Program-made: the position numbers and the translations under genes
Shown: piece after piece, positions 48,496 to 60,893 of the stretch
Position numbering within the stretch: position 1 is the first letter of the stretch
Layout: every line of letters starts with the position of its first letter
Assembly (NCBI RefSeq): GCF_019097595.1
Contig: NC_080717.1
Coordinates: forward strand, 20,675,836-20,739,835
DNA: 64,000 bases
DNA from: Hemibagrus wyckioides
Taxonomy: Eukaryota; Chordata; Actinopteri; Siluriformes; Bagridae
Direction of reading: 5' to 3'
Notes under the pieces: model-generated
Database searches by the model: none
Told to the model about the DNA's origin: nothing
Seen by the model: only the letters and a program-made list of their open reading frames with translations

Positions 48496-51400
48496 CAACT
48501 AGTGATAATTTGCTATATTAAACGGGTCCAATTTAATTCTTTGCTCTGTGGCCACTATGGCCACTCATTACACCTCCTTCCCCAGTACAATTATCATTTC
48601 GTTACTGAGGCAATTAATTAGCTGAAGTGCTCTTCCAGGCCCTGAGGCAAGTGGCTCCCTCTTCTTCCCTCTCCAGGGCCATTTTACTGCTTTCCATTCA
48701 TGGCTACATCCACAAAACAGCTGCGGTGAAGCAGCATCAACCTTTGGCATATTTTTCTTGATGGGAAACATCTAGGAAAGATTAATATATATATAAAACG
48801 TACTATTATTACTTATTAAAACGTACTAAAGGTAAGAATAGCCCGAAGGTATTACCACAAAGACATGGAAAAGTACGGTCTGTACCCTTTTTACTCAGGG
48901 TGTGGATTTCCTACTGAGAGCGTGCACTTGGAAGAACACAATGTGCGGTAAAATTATTAAGTACTGTCAATTATTCATCAATTTATTACTTTCACTTTAT
49001 CGTCAGAGGACTTTGCCAACGCGATATCGAGAACAACACAGCCGGAAACAACAGCCATTAATTCGGCGATACATGAGCATCAGCGCTCTCACAAACGTTC
49101 CTAATAAGGCTCATCTTATTTGCAAACGCACCACTAATAATAATGGAGTAGAATACACAAACAAACTCACACTCTCATACACATACACTTACTATCTCTG
49201 ACACTCCCACACAAACAGGAGCAATTGTGCAATGTCTGAGGTGTTACAAATTCGAAGCCATGTTTGGGGGATTGAGAAGTCATGGAAAATGCCGCTCCCT
49301 CTTTCTGAGTTCTTTGTTTTTATGAATGTGAAGGTCTGCTCAGCTCTTCTGACAGGCAGGAGCCATAACTCTGCTCAAGCCGTAACCCACCACCCTTCAC
49401 CCATCACCCACAATCCACCACAAGCCCTGTCACTCACACAAGGACAGTCTGCATGACTAATCCCTCCCATCTGTAACTGCCGTTTTGGGGATCCCAGGGT
49501 CTCAAGTCAGTGCTTATTAGATGAGAGCTGTAATTACTAACATTTTATTCTCCAAGAACTAAGACTTCAGTCTCATAATTATGCAGCTTCTCGGTTTTTG
49601 TGTGGGAAACGATTACATGTGTGTTACCCTTGCCTTGTCACATAATCCCCCGTATAGCAAGTCCGCGGCGCTCTTGCTGTGAAGTGCTAGCCAAATAGAA
49701 TGTAAATGCCACAGACGCAAAATAGCCCTGGATTAATGCCTTGCATGAACATCGAACAGCATCTCTGACTGACCCCTCACCAGTGGCCAGTGTCTGTCTG
49801 GGTTTCAGCCAATCCAATCAGTACAGAGATGTCCTTGAGAGGCCAGGGCTACCTTTGTGACACATGAACCATCACTCACCTCGCCCACTTGCTGCACTCA
49901 TCATCCAATCGCTGCTAAATCATCAGCTGCCCAGCACCAACACCACATCACATCACAGCCCACACCTCCCACGTCGGTCTACCGCAACCTCCTGGCGGTT
50001 GGAAGCTCAGTCAACATGTAAATACATCCGCTGGAGATTTACGCCGCTGTAGTGTGACTGACTTACAGGCGTGAGATTCCACTCCCAGGCTACGACGTTT
50101 CCCTTCTGTGGTGTCTGGGATGACCGATAAGGGAGGAGCAGGGATGCAGAGAGACAATCTGCCAGCTTCAGACAGCCATCAAGGCTGCGTTCGCTCATTT
50201 TCTCTGCAAACTAGATGACATTCGGGCTCTTTTCATTACGGAGATGTAGAGTGATGTGCACAGAACACCACACGTACCCGGGGGTGGAGAACAGAACAAA
50301 CTATCTGACTCAGCTGGCTCAAGGACATACATCAACATCAGCAGATAAATGTGCTTTTAAAGAGTTAGCATTGTAAACTTTCATCTTAAAAATGTCATTT
50401 TGCTGAAAGCAAATTAACAGAAACGTATGGAATTCGGACTGGGGCATGGGATGTTCGAAAGACAGTTGTTTTACTTCACGTTTTACTCTTTAAAGTCATT
50501 GAAAGGGCAGTGGGAAGCAGTCAAAATGGCACTTGTAAAGGAAGATTAACCAAATGTGAGGAGATAACCATAGCTTAGGGCATAAACCCATTAGGAATTA
50601 CGCTACTGTTTACCTAACTTGGCCTCCATTATGTCAATATCCTCTCAGGAGACAGAAACAGCAGCACTAACCCCCACAACTTGACTAAAGGAACGAGTAC
50701 AAATCTTATAATATAGATAGTTTTATAATGAAATGATAACATGTTTCTGTAAGAGAGAAAACTGAAACTAGGAATCTTCTGCTTCTTCTTCTTCTTCTTC
50801 TTCAAAAACGTCTGCTCTCGCATTAAGAAAAGTGATGAGAAGACCACACTTGTTTACACAGCAGAATAATCCAGCGAAGCAGCAGCAGCTATGAGAACCA
50901 CGACACAAATCTGTGTAGTCGTGCTGCACGTGACTGCTCGCTTCACACACAACCAAAGCCATATTTGGAATAAAACCTAGACTGAGCTGAATGGAAACAA
51001 CAAGAGAATTAGGACAAGCTTTCTCTACTTAAGAACGTGAAGGAAAATGTACTCTTCCTAACAAATATTGTCAGCCTGTAGCCAACAGAAGATATCACGG
51101 ACGATAAGCAGTGTATCGCATGATTGCAGCTGCTACCTATCTGATACAACTGACACAGATCAAGACAAGCACATGTGCTCCTCTGAACAAGCAGGGCTAC
51201 TTTGAACTTCACAGCTGTCAGATCAAAGGGGCGTGTTCCTTTGAGTTTCCCCACAAAAAAACAAAAAAACAATTCGGGTCTGTCCTCCTGATACCTGCCG
51301 CGTCCAAATTCAATCACACCGGGTTACGTCTTCACATCAGGGGACCAAATATATGTAAATTATAATCTCATCAACAAAGCTAAAAAGTGTATGAAACACC

Positions 51401-52884
51401 TGTTCTTCCTGATCGGTCCCGGCTTCAGCAATCGAGGACATACAAAGGTATCCTTTTGTCTACACTACAAATTAGGGATGGAAACGAATACATTATTGGG
51501 GTTGAACAGATAATGTGCTCTAAGAGAGAGAAATAGGGCATGCGGTTGAGTCGAGGGGAGACGGATCCCGTGTGAAACAAGTCGCATGAGTTTATCTTTC
51601 GGGAAATGAAACCAGGTAAATTTGCTGGAAAACATCACAGGCGGGTAAAGGCAAAAATAAATAACTGAAGGTTCGAAGCTGTCTGAGATAAAATCCACAG
51701 AGACGACCCCACCTTTTCCCCCATCCAGGGGCATAGTGGTAGGGTTCATTTAAAATAAATACATCTATAAATAATTCTGGTTTAGGCCACACCCACTTTG
51801 GGTGTAAATCTGAATCCAGATACTGCTATATGGAGAATTAAACAGTTACAGAAAATGGCATAGTGTTACAACCCTACTACAAATGGACTACACAAATAAT
51901 ATTCCTGGCCTCCATGAAAACTGACCCTGAGATAAATGCATAATGCCTGCTACTGGTTTTTGGGCTCTATTCATCTTCTCTCCTTGTAACCATAAAAGCA
52001 TGTAAAAACTGCTTCACTTCCAGTTGTTCTGCAGTAAATCTCATCCAGTCAGGTTAAAAGTGGATCCAGCTGCCTCCAGCCAAAGGTGCTTTTCTGGCCG
52101 CAGTAAATAACACATGGCTGTGAAGCGTGACCACTCCATCACACAAGTGACCTTGCATCTCCACACTGAGAAGCCACCACCTCCAGAGTCACCTGATGGG
52201 TCTATGCACACTGCTGTTGTCTTTTACACAAGAGACTCAATCTGCAGTGGGAGTAGACCACGTGCTAGGCCAATCAAGTGACCAGTATGTGAGAGAGATC
52301 ATCTGAAACCAAAGTGACCCAGAAGCCTGGAACGTCACACTGCAATATTTCCCTGTATTCGTCTTTCCTTGAAAAAGCTTTCGTGTGATCTTGGGCAATG
52401 TGCAACTATGCTGTTTTTTTTTTTTTTTACTATGTACTAGTTCAAAGATAAGGGCAGTTGCACAAAGTTGTGAAAGTCCTTTGGGACTTTGTGCCAGGCA
52501 TAAGAGAGTGGAAAGGGGATGGCAGGTAATCCATCTCTGTCCCTTCTCACCCCAGTCATCAGCAGATTAGCAAACCCAGCTGGAGGTCTCTGTGTCACTG
52601 GATGTCGTCTGGACGTAACTCCTATTCTAGGCAGCTCCTGTTCATAGCAGGCAGGAAAGTCTGCAGGGGGTAAAGTAACTCCTCTGGCACCAACAGCCAA
52701 GCCATTCCACTAATGGCTGCCTCGGGCACCCTTTATGATCAGTTCCTTGCATTCAACAAACGCTGAATTCAAGTAAATTATATATATAGATATAGTTACT
52801 TACTAACTTATTCATGACTGGTACATATACAAAAAAGTGACACTGACAAATAACTAGCAGCTCACTCAAATCTCTATTAGAATG

Positions 52885-52964
<80 letters not shown>

Positions 52965-55900
52965 ATAGAAATAATGATTTTGATGAATGTTTTCTTCAAA
53001 CTTTGCCTTCATAAAAAAAACCAAAAAAAACACCTCTTGCAGCAGTTACAGCCTGGGCATTCTAGCTGTCAATTTTTCAAGATAATCTGGTGAGATTTCA
53101 CCCCATGCTTCCTGAAGCATATCCCACAAGATGGATTGGCTGATGGAGTCTTTGTCCGTATCTGAAATCAAGCTGAAATATGCAAGTGATCCCAAACTTT
53201 TGAGTGGTAGTGTATACGTATATAATGTGTGTTGCTATACGAGCAGCCAGGGGGGTATTTCGGGAAAAGAGTGGGAGTTTACACCTATAGGGCTCCTGTC
53301 AGTGTGAATTAGTGGGTGTTTGCCAGGAGATGAGGGATCCATTTGTGCATGTAACAAGCTATCGGAGAACATGATGGCTTAGTCATTCAGTACACCCTCA
53401 TTTTTCCCTCTCATAGCCATTTCCTGTCTATCCAGCTATGTGTAAAGAACACAGTGTAAGGACCTTGAGTTATGGAGATCAGGCAATTGTTTTTACTCCA
53501 CTGTACAATAAATTTGTGTCTGGAATCCATTTCCTTGAGTTTTGGTGAATAAAAGCAGGAAACTGTCATCGGCGTCGCCGGTTAATGTCTGACCTATTGT
53601 CTAAGAGATAAGCTATTCTGTAGAGACACATTACAGAGCACTGCAGAACATTTTCTAAACCGTATTCTGCAGGTTTTAACAATACGCTCTTTATTTGGCT
53701 TTTGTGCCAACCTTGAGCTCCTGGCATGACACAAACACTCTAGTGTGCTTCGTCCATCTTAATGAGTCTTTAGCAAGGGACGTCCCAGAGAGCCTTTCTC
53801 CACTTTATGGTCCAGTTCAAAATCAATGGTTCTGTGGTGGCACCTCCAAAACAAAGCCACATGAAAGAACATCTCTGTGTCCTAGTTCTAAGGAGGTGGG
53901 ATTTAAACCATAACACTACTTGGCAAGACTTTCAACAGCATGTGACTGGCCTCTCGTATCCCACCATGCTGGCAGATTTAAAGGGCATTTACATAAGCGT
54001 GACTTCCATTTCACATTACTGTGTTTAACATTATGCATTCCTCATTAGGTCACATGACAGAAGATGTTACTATTATTCATTTTAGTAGCTGTTAGCCCAA
54101 GATAGCACAAGGGTTCTCAAACATTCTTTTATTGTTTTTGTTTTTTTTTTTTGTTCAAGAAATAAAAACACTAATCCACCGAAAACCCAAAACCAAATAC
54201 TCAAAAAACTGTCACGGAAGTATATCAAGGTGTAAATGTTGTTTTTTTTTCTTCTGCAAAATAACCCCAGAAAAAGTATGTCCAAAGAAATCAATAAGCA
54301 ATCACAGGCAGGTTGGATTCCTCTAAAACCTGCACCAATGTTTGCCTTTCTCATAAGGGTGTGTGCCTGAGGAGATGCATCCCTTACACCTCCACCATCC
54401 CCAAGATAAGGTCTGCATGACCAAAGATTCTAGAAATGCCGAAAGCAAAGCACGTGTCAGCTTTGTGTTATTAAAGAAAAAAAATCAGACTCTGGCAAAC
54501 ACAAACACAGGCTGAATGTGATGCAGTTTGTGTGATCATCTGCGAAAGCCAAATATTCAAATTTATGCAGTGAAAATGCTAATATGACCCAATGAGATTG
54601 CTCTGTCTTTTACAAAGACCTAGTGGGGCTGGAAATAGGGTCATGCAGAGCCTCTCTGCATCAGGGAGCTACTGGAAAAGCACAAGGTGTACTGAGAAAA
54701 TACATGGGAAGACTAATGGAACGGATGAATGAAAAAACAACTGCAGAATTCAGGCTTTAGACGACAATGACAAGGCTGAAGAAACCGTAATGACTAACAC
54801 AAAAGATCATTTGCCTGTAACAACCGAAATGAGAACCTGTCTAGGATGTTTAAAATGAAGCCTTATAAAAGCTAGCCCTTTCCTGAATAATAGAGAAACA
54901 TTCATCTGCCACTGATGACTAATAACCATGTTATTGTAACCGTGTTGCGCAATCTCTCTGCCTTGCATTTCACTTCCTTGTACCATTGCATTTCTCTGCA
55001 TACAAACATGCCACATATTTGGAATGCTTCCTGAATGGAAACACACCTATTCTGACTCTCATATCCGCACAATTTACAAGTCCCTACTAGCAAAGGGCAT
55101 GTTACTGTTTCAACAGCTCCTTGTCTCAATCTTTATTCTGAATAAGAATGCAGCGTGATCATGAAACTCCACATTAACGAGTAGGATAAAAAACAAATCT
55201 GTGAACAAATATTTGCGACAGTTCCATAGCAAGCACATGTTCCTGGACATGGCAGGTAATGAAATCTCATACAGGCTACGATGATATATAATCTTAAATG
55301 AGATGCTCTGACCCTGTTTCTCTTTAAGATTTTCCGAATTATTGTAAAAGTCGTGAATGAAGCCAGTCTCATCCTTTCCTTCGTCTGTATGTGACAAAGC
55401 GATATTCTGTGATTTTATGCAAATTAGACATGACACTGCAAAACAACCAATCTGAAAAACAGGTTCATTCCCACGACACGCACGTAGCCCACATAACTAA
55501 TACTATCTGTTACAGAATCTTAGTATGTAACCCATTACCTCTATGATGAAATTATTTTTAAAGAATAGAGATGTTTTGGCTACCTAGAGTTTAGTTTTTC
55601 ATCAGAACTAAAATAAATACCGGACTGAAATAAGTAACTTGTTACTCATTTGTGTTAATAGAGCCCAAGACACTATCCTCCTGACTGAGCTCGTAATGGG
55701 CTTGAGTAAAGCCAGTCCATACCGGCTAAGAAAGTGACAAAGTGCAGAGCTGTGGTCATTCTAGTTGTAGCCGAGCTGCCAAGCTGAAAGTTCAGTGCTG
55801 AAGTAGGTCACAGGCACGGAAGAAGAAGAGGGAAATGTGTTCACCTACACCTGATCTGCTGGAGACTCATTGTCCTGCCAGGTTGCTTCAGTAAAGATAA

Positions 55901-58900
55901 TGAAATTTTACAGGGTTTTTTTTTTTTTTGGTAGGTGTTGGCAAAATGCCCAGCAAGTTCACTTAACTGCACGTGAAAGACAGCCCCACTGAAAGGCACT
56001 TTCAGTAATTTTCCTTCAAGCTGAACACCATATCAAGAAGCAGTACTGCTCTGTTGCTTTGGGAGGAGCCAGTCCTCTCGTCTCGGCCGTCCCTCGCTCT
56101 CCACGGCCTGAACGGAAAGTTTCTGGAAAGGTATGAGTAGCAGCCTGCACCCTTATGAATGCTGCCAGTTTCCATAAACCAAGCAGCAGCGTTTACTAAA
56201 TCCCTGTAGCCCCCAGCAACAAGTTTATCTGCCAACTCATGTTTTTGACATTCCTATGGGTATGACCCTTTTCTCTCGACTATGCCAGTCTCCACTTATA
56301 CATCAGTGGACAAAATTTTCAAAAATGCAAACATGCGTAATCTTTGTATGCTTTAGGGATTCACACAATCTTGCTGATTTACCCTAGATATCTGATAGAT
56401 CCTTTTTGGTGACTGGTAATCTGATCCCATCTTCGGCAGACGTTTATGAGCCATCATGAAGTGGAATATTTTATATTATATGCCACACCCCGGGTTCAAC
56501 CTGAGGTCAACCGTGTGCAGGGTCCTTGGCAACTCTGCTAACTAGTGTTTTAATGAAGTGCTTCACGGCTTTCCGTTGTCTCACGTGAGGCTTTACCAGT
56601 CTGAGCTTGCCCTCCCTCGATGTCATTATTGCCATGGCGGGGTTTGGTGTGCTGCTCCTCTGCGGAATAAAAACGTGGAAATTTCCTTCCAGTTGAACCG
56701 ATTCACTATTGTGGCTTACGCAAGCTAAAACAATGTCTATTCTCATGGCAGGAATCATATTTGGTTTGGTGACTAATGGACAAAACATAGCTTGCAGTAC
56801 TTTGTGCAAAAAAAAACAAAACATGATCTGTTAAATGGGATTTAACAGAATACAATGATTAAGAGCATGAATTAGCTCCTGCCTTTCTCTTAGTCCTATG
56901 TGCCGTCTTCACATTTCCATTGCCTTCTTAAGTACACATCCTTTATAGTGTCAGAAAATATGTTCCCGGTGCTTAACTGGCTGGCTGAATACACAAGGAA
57001 TTTACTATTATCATACAGTGGGATTCAGATGTTAATCGCTGATCTTTGGAGAGCAAATTGAGTGAGAAAACTCAAGTTTGCAGGTAGTTACTGAATGCTT
57101 TGTGTTTTACACTTAATTACACTGATTCCATACTGTTGTATGTTCTACCTTCTTGCACCGAAATGACCTCGGGACAGACTGCAGTCTGCTAGAAAAGTCT
57201 GCACATTGTGCATTGTGCGCATTTATTTGCCACAATAAGCAGGTGGGGGGGGTGCTGTTAACGGAAGACACACCTGCAACCTTTTTTAGATTGCAAATTT
57301 GCTGGCTCAAGCTAATCTGGCCTCGCAAATGATGACCAATTCAAACAATGACCTCAACTGCCAGGCCAACCTCAGGTGGGTTTCCGTTCCAGTGCACCTG
57401 CTTTCACCCAGCTTGATCCATTTACTGCTTCAGTACAGTAGCATTAATAATTAACAGCAATAAAGAAATAACTTAAGCATTCATCAGCCTAGCAACAGCC
57501 AAACTTCAGCTTTGATTACTGTGTAACATTAGAAACTACAATTAAAAAAATAATAAAACTGCTATAAATTAGCATTACATAACAGCTTAGAAACAGTGTA
57601 AACGCTCTAAACCGCCCATGGCCATTCACTTGAAATGGGAAATATCTGTTTAGACAAAAATCCAACACAAGATCACAAGCAGAAAAAAATAAAAAGAAAG
57701 TGAAAAAAGAGAAGTGATCTCGTAGGCAAAATTCCCAGGCCACACGCCTCACGTGCCATCACTGATCTTTCATTAAGGACAACGGGCCTCATTTATCACA
57801 CTGGATATGAACGAATTTATTCATAAAATCTGTCACAAGAGCATGTACACACAAAAAAAAGCCGGTATTCATGAAGACCGTCTCAGATCACAAAAATGTT
57901 CATAGCAATTTTCATACAACAGCTATGTTTGTAAAACTGACTATATAAAGGACTCACTGATGCCCACATGCAGTATTACTGCAGTGTTATTTATATGGGT
58001 TCAAAGAGTTTATTTATTACACTTTTACGCCTACATTTTTATAAACAATTGGTTAAACGTATATTAAATGATTTGAAAGAAAGTAATCTAAAACCAGTGA
58101 GCCTAAATCTGTTATCATTTAGTCATCATTTCGCTTTTTTCAGCTCTCTGTAAGCTTTTCCTAATATGGAGTTTTGTAAGCATCACTATATTTAAAGCTG
58201 TGCAATCCTGTGCTTTTACAAACTTGGTAATTTATGAACACATGCATGAAAGTATGTAGAAAATCAGCATGAACAAAACTTTTCCGAATCTGCCAGCGAT
58301 TTCTTTTGTTTTTCGTGAACATTTCGGCTCAATGTACAGTAAAAATAATGTGAAGAAGACAAGGCTCAGGAATGTCAAAGTACAAAGTGGGAGGCGGAAC
58401 AAAATTCTGATCATGCCTAATGAGGCAAAGAGTAAGTTTCTCTCTCTATTCGAGACTTTAGGGGTGAAGACTCAAAGCAAAGGTTAACCTTTGATGCCAG
58501 ATGTCAGCTGACGGTGGATTACTTAGTATCAATTATTGATGTTTAATCCCCTTCCAGTCCACAGTAAGAATTGGATATAGATCCATAACAGTGCTTACAC
58601 ACACTCACACACACACACCTCCCCGATCCCCCTGAGGCTCCACTGAAAACTCAGTGACAAAATACAGAGGCTACGATGCAGGAAGCGGACACTCTAAATA
58701 ACTATTGTGAGTGTCATTACACACGGAACATATTCAACGAGAGCATTCTGCATAGTAATTGGGGTGAAGATGGCAAAGATGAGACCAGCAGATGACGTGC
58801 AACATAGCCTAAATACATTGCAATTCACATGATGCAACTGCAGATTCAATATCACACGCATTCTCATGCATTTCAAATTAATGTCCAATGAAATTCAATT

Positions 58901-60861
58901 TCCATTTACAATCAAAGTAGAATCAAATCCAACGAGCCAGCTTCCCGGCATAATGTCAACCGTAAAATCTTAAACAGGCACGTTTTGTGTTACAGCCTGA
59001 AGCTTAACACTGAGGGGGAAGGCGGTATGGAAATGCTTAAGTAAATGCGTGGCCACAGAGCCCATTGTGTCCCTCTTCAAAAAGGATGTCACTGCTGCTT
59101 GTTTATGGTGACAAAAAACATATAAAATTCTCAGTGGCAGTGCACTAAAGATCGGCTAACTCCCACCGAGTGAAGACGGTAAGAGCAAGTGAAGGGTGCA
59201 AATACATTTTCTTGACTCTCGTCAAGCCAGGTGACTCAGCCCATATCACGAAAGCAGTACACATAGCACTGCAGTGCTGCACATCACGACAGCACAGTTG
59301 GGCAAGTCTGTCAGCCTGAGAGCTGCTGCAGCGTATTTAACACCTATAGCTAAGCAAATCCCTAAAGATTTGAAGTGAAGTGTGTAATGTTCAGTTTAAT
59401 ATGATCATAGTATGGCGGTATCAGCTTGGCATGATCTTATCTCATGTCTTCTTTCAGTCCTGGCTTCTGTAGTGTCTGCTACACAACGACCTTCAGCTAT
59501 ATGATCCCCTGTAATTGCCCATCCTTCATAAATCATCCAGTGCATGAACATCTATGATGGAAAAGAACTCATTAAACGTGTGATGAGCTTCGATGCCTGG
59601 ATTGTAAAAGTCGTCTGGTGTGTGCTCGGATCAAATCAAATGTCAGACTCTCATGCAACCATTTCATCAGCATTCACACTGTATCCACACTGACCTACAT
59701 GTACACACTACATAGGCTATGTACAGATGGAAGCCAGTTAGAGCGGACTGTCAGTTAGGCTTCGTTCGAGACTACTGCAAGACAGAAACATGCATGAAAA
59801 GGGAGTGAGTTAAAATGGCAACCTGACTAAGATTTGGATTAGCAGGCTCTCAACTATTCCATCAGTCGAGCAGATCAAGGAGTCTAAAACTCAGTGGAGA
59901 TGAGTTCGTTGTCACGCTGTACTCTCTGCTGTAGCCAGTTTGAACAGGGAACGACAGGTCTGGGGTTGCCAGATTGGAATTTACGCCACCTCCAAACAAT
60001 CAGTTTCTATCCTATTCTCTCACTTACGCTGCTACTTAGCACTTTTCTGTCAACAACAGAACCGTTAAAATGCATATTTACAGATTGTCTGTCGGTGCAA
60101 CAACTATAATGTCCATTTTTTCCTGAAAAATTGTATACTAAACTTAACGACTACCACATCAACAATTATAAAGAAGTACAGTTACTTTATTAATTCTAAG
60201 CAATTACATACAGTACACACACACACACACACACACACACTTTTGACACCCTGTGCACCTTTTCAGCCTTTCCTCTGCTTAATTTTCTACGTGTTCTGAG
60301 CTACTTTTCTGCACACCATGGTTTTACAGAGTGTGCATCTGAGTTACTATAGCCATCCAATCAACTTGAACCATTTTCCTCTCACCTTGCATGTCAACAA
60401 TCAGATGTTTCAGATGTTGATTTTTGTTTTCCACACAATTCTGTGTCAACTGAAAAAGCACAAAAGGCCAGTGTGGCTGCCAGTTACTGTTCCAGTTAAA
60501 CTGGAGGCATGCTTTAAGAGTTGATTGATAATTAAAGCACGGTGAACTTATTAAACAAATAGAATTAGGTGTGGCTTCTGCTTGACTGGAATAAAAACCT
60601 GCAGCCACACCAGCCCTTTGTGGATAAGATTGCATTTCCATGCTCTAGAGAGATCAACTGTTTCTGAAATACTCGGGCCAGTCTGTCTGGCACCAACAGC
60701 CATATATACTGAGATTACACTCTGTACTGATGTTTGATGAGGACATTAACTGAAGCACTTAACCTGTACCTCCATGACTGTATGCACTGTGCGGCTCCCA
60801 CATGATTGACAGCTGACTTAATAATCGCACAGGTTCCTAATAAAGTGGACGATGAGTGTAT

Positions 60862-60893
<32 letters not shown>
